A DNA stretch of 46,315 nucleotides from Nodosilinea sp. LEGE 07088 (GCF_015207395.1 NZ_JADEWX010000034.1:1-46315); one strand, 5' to 3'; shown: positions 1-7,912, counted from the first letter of the stretch. Made by a program: numbers and translations. The notes: generated by a model from the sequence alone, not told the origin.

Positions 1-2
1 CC

Positions 3-1241
3 CCAAGCCCCACCAGCGATCGCCGCCCAACCCTGCAGCCCGGCGAATCGGTCATGCTCTCCGGTGGCACCGTGGTGACCGGCACCGAAACCGGTTATAC
101 CGTCAGCTCACCACTTGATAGCCCAAGTGTCGTTAAGCTCCCCAACGGCCAATACCACCGACCCGGGGATACGTCCACAGTCACGGACGAAGAAACCGCT
201 AGTTTCCCCTGGTGGGCCGTACCATTCTTGGCCGTGCCTGCTGGCCAGCTCGCCATAGGCGACCCGGCCACACCGGCTCAGTTCACCAAAGCGCCCCCCG
301 CCGCACCCGTAACCCCTATCCCCAGCCCACCGGAAACCGGCTGCCGCTGCAACGCCCCGCTCTTGGCTGGCCAGTCGGCTCAGGCTGCCGAGCTGGGCGC
401 TATCAAATCGAAGCTGGCCCGGATCGAAACCAACCAGACTGGCCCCCAGGGTTTTGGCGGACTCTATGCTCTGCTGATTGAACTCAGAACCAAGTTAGGG
501 GCCGTCAACGACTTCATGAAGAAGGCTTGGGAAACGACCCGCATGCAAAAAGTACTCGATGTGCTGACCTTTATCGGCGTCATGCACAATGTTTCTATGC
601 TGTCTAGGGACATCGGCGAGACGTTTTTCTACGTCGTTGGCCAGGCCTTAAACATTGTTGGCATTGACGACGAAGAAGGTAATCAGCTCGACATTCAGAG
701 CATTGTTAGCGGCTCGGTTTATAGCTTTCTAACCAACGTTTTTGGGGAAGCCTTTGTCGAAGGTGCGATCGATAGCTATCGCAAAGCAAATCGTATTGTG
801 CAGAGCGCGTCTATGGTGGTTTGGACAATCAGAAGCCTTCAGGACACCTCCCTTGACCTGATGGAATGGATCGCCGAGAACACGGGCAAAATCGGCAATG
901 CTCTAAAGCGGTTCGGCGTCGTGGGCGATCGCGCTTACCCCTGGATGGCAGAGCAGGCACAGGCTCGCGATCGCAACCGCGCCAGGTTCTCCAAAATCAC
1001 TGACGCCCTAGAAAACACCGAAGATCGCCTATCGGCGTACTCCGTTGCAACTTCCAACGTCTTGGAAATTCAGGAAGAAACTGCCGAGCTAGGCGAGAAC
1101 TGGCAAGCGTTCAAATCATCCTTAAACGACATCCCCGACCCCTGGTTTAGCAATCAGCCGGTACAGGATGCGATCGCCACTGAAACTGCCGCCAGCGTCT
1201 CACCCTCGATCACCTCGACCGATGCCGACAAGGTTAATTAA
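3..1241 (+). CDS. unknown protein of phage-like cassette, 5' end outside window
   Basis: The frame is open from the first bases of the window, so the gene probably starts upstream. The first ATG (base 54) has no clear ribosome binding site. The N-terminal third is rich in Pro, Thr and Gly. A short Cys pair (CRC) lies near residue 98. The rest looks helical, with moderately hydrophobic stretches around residues 165-200 and 225-260 and a charged, coiled-coil-like C-terminus. No domain is recognised. It is 3 bp from the next gene and heads a rightward run of closely spaced genes, which suggests a structural or assembly protein of a mobile element. That role is inference from context only. Confidence 0.75.
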   Translation, partial: PSPTSDRRPTLQPGESVMLSGGTVVTGTETGYTVSSPLDSPSVVKLPNGQYHRPGDTSTVTDEETASFPWWAVPFLAVPAGQLAIGDPATPAQFTKAPPAAPVTPIPSPPETGCRCNAPLLAGQSAQAAELGAIKSKLARIETNQTGPQGFGGLYALLIELRTKLGAVNDFMKKAWETTRMQKVLDVLTFIGVMHNVSMLSRDIGETFFYVVGQALNIVGIDDEEGNQLDIQSIVSGSVYSFLTNVFGEAFVEGAIDSYRKANRIVQSASMVVWTIRSLQDTSLDLMEWIAENTGKIGNALKRFGVVGDRAYPWMAEQAQARDRNRARFSKITDALENTEDRLSAYSVATSNVLEIQEETAELGENWQAFKSSLNDIPDPWFSNQPVQDAIATETAASVSPSITSTDADKVN

Positions 1242-1244
1242 GCT

Positions 1245-2069
1245 ATGGCCCTACCCCCCGAGTTCTCAGAACAAGAGCACCTTCAAGACGCAATTCGCCG
1301 CTGGATGAATCGTGAAATTCGCGACTATTTTTCAGATTTAGGCGGTGAGGAATGGGACGAAGACATTACCACGCCCAGGGCTTCTCTGCGCGTGGCTTGT
1401 ACTCATAAAGACGCTGATTCCCTCCTGATGACCTCTCTAAGGTGGGATCTATTCGAGCGCGTTCGCCTCCAACGCCTGCAAATTCCCATCACCGGTATAC
1501 CCGCCGGTGACACCCACGAAACCCGCAAATTCCGGCCCCAAATCTTTCTGTACTTTCAAGAGGATTTAGCCGACGTAGAGCCCGGCTATGACCCGATCAC
1601 AGGGCGTATAACCTTCCGCCTAATGCAGTACTCCTATGACCAAATTACCCCGGCGATCGCCCAGACCCTAGCCCAGCGGGTAAAGGTTAACTTTGCCGTC
1701 GGCGCTGGCTACATCTGGCGTAAGGGCAAAGTTATGGTCAGCTATACCGACAAAAACAAGGGCTATCAACTTCAATTGCTCTGCCGTTCAGAGGCTGCCG
1801 GTATTCAGCTCATCAACCAGGTGCTCGACATCAATAACGACGCCCCCGACCTGAGTAAATGCAACGTCAGCGAGAACCAGCTTGAGGCCGTAGCTTACCC
1901 CGTCATTCCGCCTAATGACTATATCTACGGTGACACTCGACGACTGCCCCGCCGCCGCCCGGTCGGTGACGTGCGGTTCCAATACGCCCTGTTGCATGTG
2001 TGGGGGTTGACGCAACCGATCGCCCTGGTAGACCGCACTGGCCTGTGGCCCTCTGCCCTAGCCGCTTAG
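1245..2069 (+). CDS. unknown protein, 274 aa
   Basis: ATG three bases after the preceding stop, so probably co-transcribed and translationally coupled. The protein is soluble-looking with mixed alpha and beta character, an acidic N-terminus (EEWDED near residue 36), many aromatic residues and an Arg-rich patch (RRLPRRRP near residue 232). There is no signal peptide or membrane helix. I do not recognise the family. The position between two other cassette genes suggests a virion or morphogenesis protein, but nothing in the sequence proves it. Confidence 0.75.
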   Translation: MALPPEFSEQEHLQDAIRRWMNREIRDYFSDLGGEEWDEDITTPRASLRVACTHKDADSLLMTSLRWDLFERVRLQRLQIPITGIPAGDTHETRKFRPQIFLYFQEDLADVEPGYDPITGRITFRLMQYSYDQITPAIAQTLAQRVKVNFAVGAGYIWRKGKVMVSYTDKNKGYQLQLLCRSEAAGIQLINQVLDINNDAPDLSKCNVSENQLEAVAYPVIPPNDYIYGDTRRLPRRRPVGDVRFQYALLHVWGLTQPIALVDRTGLWPSALAA

Positions 2070-2173
2070 CGTCTGTCCTGTTTGGCCGCTTGTTTTTAGC
2101 GAGTATTAAAAATTTGCCAGAACGTCTATGACGTTTGCCCCTGAATTTATCCGGCTAGAAAGGGGTAAACAGG

Positions 2174-2755
2174 ATGCAACAGTCGTTATGGGTAATAACC
2201 ATGGGTAATCGCTATTCAGACATCAAACGCGCTGCAAGACTTCAAACCGGCCTTAACAACTACATCAACCATTTGCAGACCCTCGGCACCCGGCCCAGCC
2301 GAATCGGTACTCAGGGCGCACGTAATCTAGATGTGACTCTCTATTTCCAGCCATTCACCGCCAGCGTTGCCACCGATGAGTACGTTGCCGGCCGCTGCAC
2401 CACTGCCAGTGATACCAAATTGCGCGCCATTGTTAACGGGGCTGATGATGCGGCCGTCACCAATACCCTAGGGGCCAACACCCTAATCAACCTACCTAAA
2501 TTCCGGGGCGCTCGCGTGGTCTACTTTGAGAACGCAACTCGCTCCGTTAACGTCGAAACCTCTGATGTGACCGGATTGCAGTACCTCAAGTACGCCGGTG
2601 AGCGGTTCTCTATCCCCTTCGGGGCTCAGACTGCAACAGCCGACCAGCAAGATGCTTTCCTATCGGCAAAAGCGGCCATTCTGGCCGCCAACGCTTCTGC
2701 CGCCGTTAAGCGGGTCTCCCTCTCTCGTGAATTTATTGGTGTAGAGCCCGCGTAA
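2174..2755 (+). CDS. unknown protein, 193 aa; possible structural protein
   Basis: The ATG at 2174 has a good ribosome binding site (AAAGGGG at about 2159-2165), so I prefer it over the second ATG at 2201. The protein is rich in Ala, Thr and Asn with alternating hydrophobic residues, suggestive of beta structure, and ends in an Ala-rich helix. It has no Cys and no membrane segment. It is preceded by a 104-bp gap, the largest in this cassette, which could hold a promoter. Composition and position would suit an abundant structural (capsid-like) protein. No homolog is recognised and this is a guess. Confidence 0.75.
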   Translation: MQQSLWVITMGNRYSDIKRAARLQTGLNNYINHLQTLGTRPSRIGTQGARNLDVTLYFQPFTASVATDEYVAGRCTTASDTKLRAIVNGADDAAVTNTLGANTLINLPKFRGARVVYFENATRSVNVETSDVTGLQYLKYAGERFSIPFGAQTATADQQDAFLSAKAAILAANASAAVKRVSLSREFIGVEPA

Positions 2756-2757
2756 CC

Positions 2758-3057
2758 ATGGCTGACGCCCTATCCCCGCTCGATCCCTTCTTGACCGCCC
2801 TACGGGCTGATCCAGACTTCAACCGTTCAGACGAACGCAATGAGCTGGAATCAGCCCTAGTGCGCGATGCCTTGATTACCGACCTAATTACCGGCCAGGG
2901 CTATCTCGACACCACCCTAGACTGTCTGGCTGAGCAGGGCATTGACCCTGACGCCTGGCTCGGGGCCGTGGTCAATAACATCGAGCATGTAATCGACGCG
3001 GGGGTAAGGTTTGACCGTCATGAGACCGGCCTATTTTTGCCCGCTGTAATCCACTAA
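2758..3057 (+). CDS. small acidic protein, 99 aa
   Basis: Starts two bases after the previous stop. The protein is strongly acidic (many Asp and Glu, few Lys) and predicted helical, with no membrane segment and no recognised domain. It sits directly before the very basic 41-residue protein, so the two could form a charge-complementary pair; that is speculation. Tight spacing supports co-transcription with its neighbours. Confidence 0.7.
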   Translation: MADALSPLDPFLTALRADPDFNRSDERNELESALVRDALITDLITGQGYLDTTLDCLAEQGIDPDAWLGAVVNNIEHVIDAGVRFDRHETGLFLPAVIH

Positions 3058-3066
3058 GCAACCTTT

Positions 3067-3192
3067 ATGTCTGAATCCGCCGCCGAAATCCTAAAACGCC
3101 TCAAGCCCCGCCGCCGCCGCGTCACCGTGATCGGCACCAGGGCCAGGGCTACCAAAACCAAGACTCCGGCCAAGCCCAAAGCTGACGCTTAA
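3067..3192 (+). CDS. very basic 41-residue protein
   Basis: ATG at 3067, 10 bp after the preceding stop. The next gene starts 2 bp after its own stop. About one third of the residues are Arg or Lys, including a run of four Arg near residue 15 and a Lys/Pro/Ala-rich tail resembling histone-like or protamine-like tails. It is too short for most gene finders but fits the operon spacing exactly. A nucleic-acid-binding or genome-condensing role is inferred from composition only. Confidence 0.65.
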   Translation: MSESAAEILKRLKPRRRRVTVIGTRARATKTKTPAKPKADA

Positions 3193-3194
3193 TT

Positions 3195-3560
3195 ATGGGC
3201 TGGTCTACCCTAGGCACCCTAACCCCTGCCCTGGATAACTGGCGAACCCTAAACGCTCCCGCCGCCGGTGAGCTGTTTAGGATCAGCCAGTCTTGGTCTG
3301 GGGAATGGCCGGGCACCGGATTTATTCAGCTCCGGCTGCTCTACGCCAACAATGAATTTTACGAAGACAGCTATTTTGAAACCCGCCGCATCTACCCCAC
3401 CACTGACGAACGGCTTCTCTATCTTCCTTTCAACCCGGTCTTTGCCAGCGCTGGTTACACCGTGCGCTACTTTCAAGCCCGGCTGAGCTTCCGCGCCCGG
3501 GTATTTGAATCGGCTAACTGGCAAGTCGCCCTAGACGAGTTTCTACCCGATGCCCCTTAG
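3195..3560 (+). CDS. unknown protein, 121 aa, aromatic and beta-rich
   Basis: ATG at 3195, two bases after the preceding stop. It is rich in Trp, Tyr and Phe, with a strand-like pattern and no signal peptide or membrane segment. The composition resembles small beta-sandwich virion proteins, but no motif is recognised. The C-terminal codons overlap the start of the next gene by 11 bp, which supports operon translation. Confidence 0.7.
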   Translation: MGWSTLGTLTPALDNWRTLNAPAAGELFRISQSWSGEWPGTGFIQLRLLYANNEFYEDSYFETRRIYPTTDERLLYLPFNPVFASAGYTVRYFQARLSFRARVFESANWQVALDEFLPDAP

Positions 3561-3714
3561 CCTTTTACCTACTTTCTGTATCGCCGTCCTGGTGACCGTG
3601 CTGACGATCGTCAGCCTGGCCTACGGCAAAAGCGATCGCGACGAATTCCCCGGTCGCCGCCAGGGCGGCGGTGGCCACGCCTATAGTGATCAGGATGACC
3701 GCGATGCCGATTGA
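3550..3714 (+). CDS. single-helix membrane protein, 54 aa
   Basis: Starts inside the previous gene (ATG at 3550) and overlaps the next start (ATG at 3704), a chain typical of phage operons. Residues 5-25 form one hydrophobic helix, followed by a basic and Gly-rich stretch (GRRQGGGG) and an acidic tail. Size and topology resemble small phage membrane proteins such as holins or filamentous-phage coat proteins. There is no specific motif to choose between these. Confidence 0.65.
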   Translation: MPLSLLPTFCIAVLVTVLTIVSLAYGKSDRDEFPGRRQGGGGHAYSDQDDRDAD

Positions 3715-4021
3715 AGTTGCTATTCCTCTGATACTGTCGGTGGCCACCGCTGTGGTGGTGGCCCTACGCAAAGCCTTTGCCGACGTAACCAAGGCTATCT
3801 CGCTGCTAACGCTACTCCGTGAAGATGTGAAAATAGCGCTGGTCGGGATCGAAGCCCTGCGCATAGTCGATACCGACTACGACACTCGCGCCCGACTCAT
3901 GGAGCAGCGCCTAGAAGATCTCGAACGCTACTTGCAGCTGGCCAGCGGAGGCCAGTACCCCCACCCCTTCCAACCAAGAGCTAATCGGAGTCCGGGTAAG
4001 CTTTCCGCACTAGAAGCCTAA
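3704..4021 (+). CDS. membrane-anchored coiled-coil protein, 105 aa, holin-like
   Basis: I choose the ATG at 3704, overlapping the preceding stop, rather than the in-frame ATG at 3671. Residues 4-22 form a membrane helix. A coiled coil follows (about residues 35-78, with LMEQRLEDLERYL) and then a polar tail. This topology is common among phage holins and spanin-like proteins. It is the last gene of the rightward cassette and its end overlaps by 41 bp the end of a convergent leftward gene. Confidence 0.65.
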   Translation: MPIEVAIPLILSVATAVVVALRKAFADVTKAISLLTLLREDVKIALVGIEALRIVDTDYDTRARLMEQRLEDLERYLQLASGGQYPHPFQPRANRSPGKLSALEA

Positions 4022-4199
4022 GTGCCTCAGCGGGCAAATAAACCTCGACAGTCCCTTCGGTAAACGGTGGCGGCAAAATTGAGCAGCTAAACACCTCGGC
4101 CATACCTGTGGAGCTAACCATGAAGTTGATCACCCCCCGCCAGCCGCCGTATTCAGGCCAAGACTCAATTACCTCTATCAGCACCGCGCCCCTCGCCAT
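3981..4199 (-). CDS. unknown protein, 72 aa
   Basis: Last gene of a leftward three-gene operon; its ATG at 4199 lies inside the end of the 321-residue gene. Mixed composition with no recognised motif. It converges on, and overlaps by 41 bp, the last gene of the rightward cassette. Such overlap is unusual outside phage-like compact genomes. It could be spurious, but the overlapping start is typical of translational coupling. Confidence 0.5.
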   Translation of the reverse strand: MARGAVLIEVIESWPEYGGWRGVINFMVSSTGMAEVFSCSILPPPFTEGTVEVYLPAEALRLLVRKAYPDSD

Positions 4200-5143
4200 T
4201 CGTCGATCATCTCAACTATCTCATTATGAGACTTGCCCTCGACGTGTAGCGCTAGGTAGACCCGACTAGCCCGGCTCGCCACCTTCTCTCTGGTGAGTAA
4301 CCCACCCGGAATGTGGCGAGTACCCTCTATTTTGTGGCCCCGGCCCCAGCGGTAACGGTAGTATGTTCGGCCCTTGCTCTCGTATGGCCCGCATTCCTGC
4401 CACAGTTCGCCAGAACCGCGAGAATTAGTGCTGTCGGAATCGCCGTCAGAAGTTCTGCGATCGCCAGTGGCGATCGCAGAACCCTTGCTGTCGGAATCGC
4501 CAGAACCGCGAAAATTAGTGCTGTCGGAATCGCCGTCGAACGCTTCCTCTGGCACCGCCATGGCCGGAGGCCAGTCGTAGGGCTTCGCCACCGTGGCCCC
4601 CGGCTCCATCAGCCAGATCGAATCCTCAGTAGTACCGGAGTGGTACACCACCATTTCAGTCCCGGCGTAGTGAATGGTGGCCCCTGGTGCTGGCTTCGGT
4701 GCGCGATCGCGCACCGACTCTTTGAACCCCCGGTTAATGATCAGCGTGTCGCAAATCTCTTTGACCTGGCCCTCTACGATGACGACAGCCCGACAGATGG
4801 CCCGCTCCCGGTCAATGATGGTGAACGGCTGCCAGGCCGTAACACCGTAATAGGTGCGCTCTTTCCAAACCACCTGGCCCGGCGTAAACGGGCTTTCCTC
4901 CATGGCGGCGATCGCCTGCAAAATAGGTAAATCGTCCTGTGACAGTTCCGACCTGGTGGCCTGGGCCGCGGCTCCCCGCAGCTGCCCAGCGCCGGACGCT
5001 GTAACCCTTGATAAATCAACGTTCTTCTCTGTCGAAGGCAAAACGACCCCGTTGTGACAGTTGCCGCCGCACCCCACCTTGCAATACCACCCGGCGCGCT
5101 CATCGAGGGCGGGTGTTGCATTGGGGCAATCGGGCATGCTCAT
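4178..5143 (-). CDS. unknown protein, 321 aa, with internal repeat and HIPGG-type C-terminal domain
   Basis: ATG overlaps the upstream stop (ATGA). The N-terminus has a Cys cluster (WYCKVGCGGNCHNG, residues 19-32) that could bind metal. The middle (about residues 100-200) is unrecognised. Residues 204-245 contain an Asp/Ser-rich linker with a repeated GDSDSTN-type segment. The C-terminal 75 residues (YYRYRW, then HIPGG) resemble a small domain I associate with cyanobacterial accessory proteins, of unknown function. The DNA for the linker is a direct repeat with an inverted repeat inside it (see findings). A regulatory or nucleic-acid-binding role is possible but unproven. Confidence 0.7.
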   Translation of the reverse strand: MSMPDCPNATPALDERAGWYCKVGCGGNCHNGVVLPSTEKNVDLSRVTASGAGQLRGAAAQATRSELSQDDLPILQAIAAMEESPFTPGQVVWKERTYYGVTAWQPFTIIDRERAICRAVVIVEGQVKEICDTLIINRGFKESVRDRAPKPAPGATIHYAGTEMVVYHSGTTEDSIWLMEPGATVAKPYDWPPAMAVPEEAFDGDSDSTNFRGSGDSDSKGSAIATGDRRTSDGDSDSTNSRGSGELWQECGPYESKGRTYYRYRWGRGHKIEGTRHIPGGLLTREKVASRASRVYLALHVEGKSHNEIVEMIDEWRGARC

Positions 5144-5367
5144 GGCTCCCCCTTCAACACAGCCTCAGTCAGCAAAACTAGAAAAAGCTCCCGGTGACGC
5201 TTAGGAAACCGTTGCAACTGTTTCCATACGTGGCGAAACATGAGTCGAAGCACGGCCTGCTCTTGGGCCTCACGGTCAAGGCCCAGCTCGGTCATGGTTT
5301 CAATGAAGTCATTGGCCAGGCGATCGGCCAGGCCATCGGTGAATAGGTCGGTCTGTCGGTTGGGCAT
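5140..5367 (-). CDS. small helical protein, 75 aa
   Basis: I use the ATG at 5367 because residues upstream of it look non-coding. The protein is predicted all-helical and charged, with no membrane segment and no recognised domain. It starts the leftward three-gene operon and its stop overlaps the start of the 321-residue gene. The start codons of this gene and the divergent proline-rich gene are only about 15-30 bp apart, so promoters must lie inside one or both genes. Confidence 0.6.
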   Translation of the reverse strand: MPNRQTDLFTDGLADRLANDFIETMTELGLDREAQEQAVLRLMFRHVWKQLQRFPKRHRELFLVLLTEAVLKGEP

Positions 5368-5381
5368 GTTGAGCCTATTGA

Positions 5382-6056
5382 GTGCAAATTGATGAAATGA
5401 ACTGGGAATTAATCGCAATGCAGGCCGTAGTCTACGGTTTCTGTACTTGGTGGCAGTTGCATGACAAGGCATATAGAGAGGGCAGGGTAAGTAGGCCGTT
5501 TTTTGGTGCTGCTCCGAAGCCAACGACCCGCCGCCGCTACCCTACTCCTCCACCACCCCGGCCCCGGCACACAGAACGGAGCAGTCGGCCTGGTGGTGTG
5601 TCTATCATCGGCGGCAATGCCATTTACCTCAGATCACCATTGCCCCCGCCGGAGCAGCCGCCCAGATTCAAAAAACCGACCAAAATTGAAACTGCCTCGG
5701 GCCTAGCCCCAAAAATTGAAATTGAGCCACCACCACCCCCAACCGCTGCGCCACCATCACCCCCAACCGCTGCACCGCCACCGCTACCACCGCCAACTGC
5801 TGCACCGCCACCACCGCCGCCCCCATCAACTCAATCAAAGCTCAATCCCGCCTACCTTATTCCGCTACCAAAAACTACACCAGTACGCCCGCCCATTGAG
5901 GTTCCGACAGCGCTGCTATTCACGCTAGACCGCTACACCGGCGATCGCGACATCTCTAACCGCCTGGTTCGATTCGTGGCTGAAACCAATCCATCCAGGG
6001 ATGGTCGATGGTGCGCAGAAAAGGCATTATGGGACATCAAGCGCGATCGCTATTAA
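5382..6056 (+). CDS. proline-rich protein, about 220 aa
   Basis: GTG at 5382 or ATG at 5397. The N-terminus is short and hydrophobic or aromatic (residues 8-24). It is followed by a basic Pro/Arg region and a long Pro-rich linker with repeats of PPPTAA (residues 112-150). The C-terminal 45 residues (TGDRDISNRLVRF, then GRWCAEKALWDIKRDR) match a small C-terminal module I recall as common in cyanobacterial proteins, function unknown. The layout of N-terminal segment, extended linker and C-terminal module suggests a tethering role. It is transcribed away from the leftward operon and ends before a large palindrome. Confidence 0.65.
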   Translation: MQIDEMNWELIAMQAVVYGFCTWWQLHDKAYREGRVSRPFFGAAPKPTTRRRYPTPPPPRPRHTERSSRPGGVSIIGGNAIYLRSPLPPPEQPPRFKKPTKIETASGLAPKIEIEPPPPPTAAPPSPPTAAPPPLPPPTAAPPPPPPPSTQSKLNPAYLIPLPKTTPVRPPIEVPTALLFTLDRYTGDRDISNRLVRFVAETNPSRDGRWCAEKALWDIKRDRY

Positions 6057-6121
6057 CGAATAGCTCGCGAATCGTTAATAGGGCACAGGAAACGGGCCGA
6101 TGTTATCGAAGTCAAAAACAT

Positions 6122-6151
6122 GCCCCAGAGGTGCGATCGCACCTCTGGGGC
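6122..6151. terminator. 30-bp perfect palindrome centred on GCGATCGC
   Basis: Perfect 15-bp arms, GC-rich, placed between the ends of the proline-rich gene (stop 6056) and the leftward RHH reading frame (stop 6161). A bidirectional terminator is likely from position. There is no strong T-tract on either side. Confidence 0.55.
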
Positions 6152-6160
6152 TATTTAGTG

Positions 6161-6328
6161 TCAGTCCTGGTTCTCTTCGGAGGTCAGCAGGCCATCTGCC
6201 GCGATCGCCAGTAGTTCATCTAACTCTTCTTGCGCCTTTTGGGCCTCCTTTTCGTACCACTCGATACAGGCGTTCATTTCACCCAGCCGTTCTTCGGCGC
6301 GCTTAATCAGCCGGGTTAGGAGTTTCCC
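6161..6328 (-). CDS. coiled-coil C-terminal extension of the RHH regulator, -1 frame
   Basis: The reading frame after the RHH stop has good coding character (LIKRAEERLGEMNACIEWY, then EKEAQKAQEELDELL) and predicts a coiled coil, but has no convincing start codon. It is in the -1 frame relative to the RHH gene. The heptamer GGGAAAC (6328-6322) is phased as G GGA AAC in the RHH frame, exactly as needed for -1 slippage. The fusion would be about 118 residues: DNA-binding domain plus coiled-coil oligomerisation tail. The alternative is a frameshift mutation. Confidence 0.55.
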   Translation of the reverse strand, partial: GKLLTRLIKRAEERLGEMNACIEWYEKEAQKAQEELDELLAIAADGLLTSEENQD

Positions 6329-6516
6329 AATAAGAGCTCTGCATTGGCCGACGGAGTCTCCCCCCTCACCAGCTGTTCCACGAACTCCGAGTTTGACACG
6401 TTCAAAGCCTGCGCTTTCTCTCGCAGTATCTTGCCTGCCGTGGGGGTAAGCTTCAGCTCCACTCGACTGGTTTTCGCCTCCCCATATTTGGCGTGAGTTT
6501 CCTTGGGCATGACCAT
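6316..6516 (-). CDS. ribbon-helix-helix (CopG/Arc-like) regulator, 66 aa, 0 frame
   Basis: The sequence SRVELKLTPTAGKILREKAQAL followed by SNSEFVEQLVRG (about residues 17-52) has the short beta strand and two-helix pattern of ribbon-helix-helix DNA-binding proteins. ATG at 6516; a second ATG lies two codons later. Three copies of TACGGCTAA lie 24-86 bp upstream, suggesting autoregulation. The reading frame stops at 6316, just after a canonical -1 slippery heptamer, so a longer -1 frame product is likely (next entry). It transcribes away from the 6,771-7,912 operon and may control both directions. Confidence 0.75.
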   Translation of the reverse strand: MVMPKETHAKYGEAKTSRVELKLTPTAGKILREKAQALNVSNSEFVEQLVRGETPSANAELLLGNS

Positions 6517-6539
6517 TACTCATTGTGACTGCCTCCATT

Positions 6540-6602
6540 GTACGGCTAAAGTATCATTCAAATTATACGGCTAATCTTGCTAATGATGATTATTAGCCGT
6601 AC
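6540..6602. promoter_or_regulatory. three TACGGCTAA operators
   Basis: Copies of TACGGCTAA lie at 6541-6549 and 6566-6574 in direct orientation, with an inverted copy at 6593-6601. The spacing suits cooperative binding by a ribbon-helix-helix dimer. They lie upstream of the RHH gene and of the rightward operon beginning at 6771. The binding protein is inferred to be the adjacent RHH regulator. Confidence 0.6.
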
Positions 6603-6770
6603 AATAATTTCGTGCGTCAGCTGGATACCCCGCCGGGGCATGCTTCCTTGCCCCGGCTTCTCTGGCCAGTCTGGGAAAGGCCCCCTGGTGCACCAGGTGG
6701 GAAGTAAACCGTTCAACTCGGTCACTGGCCACCCATCGTCTCACCGAGGGCGATCGCCCTCGAATGCCCT

Positions 6771-7007
6771 ATGCCAAGCCAAAAAAATGGCCCCACCGTA
6801 GCGGAGCCTCAAGGAGTGCAAAATACTAGCCCTAGACTACCCCAGTTCCCCTACGTTGTTATGCACCGCGACCCGCGCACAAACGGCATGATGCCCGTTG
6901 CGATATTCCTTTACCGCGCCCACGCCGGTGCCTTTATGCGCGGCCTGGAAATCACCAACCCCGATGCCGTTGACCAATTCGAGCTAAGAGAGATTAACTA
7001 TGACTAG
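6771..7007 (+). CDS. unknown protein, 78 aa
   Basis: First gene of a three-gene rightward operon. Its stop overlaps the next ATG (at 7000). The central part (YVVMHRDPRTNGMMPVAIFLY, residues 28-48, then RAHAGAFMRGLE) looks like a small folded domain. Residues 1-25 are low in complexity. No family is recognised. The 170 bp upstream are GC-rich with an 18-bp palindrome centred on GCGATCGC (6745-6762). Confidence 0.65.
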   Translation: MPSQKNGPTVAEPQGVQNTSPRLPQFPYVVMHRDPRTNGMMPVAIFLYRAHAGAFMRGLEITNPDAVDQFELREINYD

Positions 7008-7632
7008 ACCCTACACCCTGCCCCCGTGGACAGCCGACGCTATCCGCGAACTAATCGACACGCTCAACTGTTTAAATAACGGCCTCTACGAATCGCCCTC
7101 CGACATGGCGGAATGCCTACACAGCACCGCCGAATCTATCCGCCTGGTGCTCGACCCGGCCGAATTTGAGCCCCAAACCGCCGATCTACTCAATGCGATC
7201 GCCGTGCTCTACCTGGCCCTGCAGCTGGCTGCTAATGAAGCTCACATTGCTAACGTAGACCCCATGTATTACGCCAACGAAGGCCACGCGGGCACCTTTG
7301 AGCGCTGGGCTAAGAATGCGATTGAAGCGGTTGAGGCTACCCCCGGCGATCAAACCAGAGATATGGTGGCCGGTACCCTGGTTCGACTCCGCCAACTCAC
7401 CGCCGAGGTGGTGGGTGCGGCCCCCCATGCGGCGGTGTTCCCAGCCCTCGATCAACCGCCAGAACCCCCGTTCCCGTCTTGGATAGCTCCGGTAAAGCGG
7501 TCGGAGCCATCGCCCGCCATGCACTCCCTAGGCCGTGCCATGTTTGGCGATTGGTATCTGTCGCCCGACGATACCCCCACCGCTGCCGATCCCGTTGACC
7601 CCTACCCCACCGAACCCAATGAGCACTACTAA
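7000..7632 (+). CDS. unknown protein, 210 aa
   Basis: Overlaps both neighbours (start 7000 inside the upstream gene, end beyond the ATG of the next at 7619). The first 150 residues are mostly helical and acidic. The last 60 are Pro-rich and disordered. No membrane segment or known motif. The overlaps argue strongly for one transcript and coupled translation. Confidence 0.65.
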   Translation: MTRPYTLPPWTADAIRELIDTLNCLNNGLYESPSDMAECLHSTAESIRLVLDPAEFEPQTADLLNAIAVLYLALQLAANEAHIANVDPMYYANEGHAGTFERWAKNAIEAVEATPGDQTRDMVAGTLVRLRQLTAEVVGAAPHAAVFPALDQPPEPPFPSWIAPVKRSEPSPAMHSLGRAMFGDWYLSPDDTPTAADPVDPYPTEPNEHY

Positions 7633-7912
7633 CCGCCTACCGACTGAGGTTTTAGACTGCCTAGCTGCCCATCTGCTCGCCGTGGCCTGGCTAGCCGATG
7701 AGGTGCAAGACCTGGGCCCATGGACAGATCTAAGTCGTGACGACCTGATAGCCGAAGCCCGCAAGCAAGGTTTCTACCGTTATCGCAATACTCCGCCGCA
7801 GGGCATTGCGGCGATCGCTGCCCAGGCGCTGACCGACTACGCCGCGATCGCCGCTCTCGACGACGACAAAAACGCCCTCGACGACGACAAAAACACGCCT
7901 GATGAGTCCTGA
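7619..7912 (+). CDS. unknown protein, 97 aa, stop codon inside hammerhead ribozyme
   Basis: ATG at 7619 inside the end of the previous gene. Residues 1-75 are helical (VLDCLAAHLLAVAWLADEVQ). The tail carries a short duplication, LDDDKN, twice, encoded by a direct DNA repeat. The final codons (ACG CCT GAT GAG TCC TGA) supply the CUGAUGA core and part of stem II of the ribozyme at 7892-7953, so mRNA self-cleavage would separate this operon from what follows. Confidence 0.65.
   Translation: MSTTNRLPTEVLDCLAAHLLAVAWLADEVQDLGPWTDLSRDDLIAEARKQGFYRYRNTPPQGIAAIAAQALTDYAAIAALDDDKNALDDDKNTPDES

Noticed and set aside
6577-6801. 74-codon rightward frame upstream of the 6771 gene
   Set aside because: It spans the operator region and palindromes, has no ribosome binding site and has unlikely composition.
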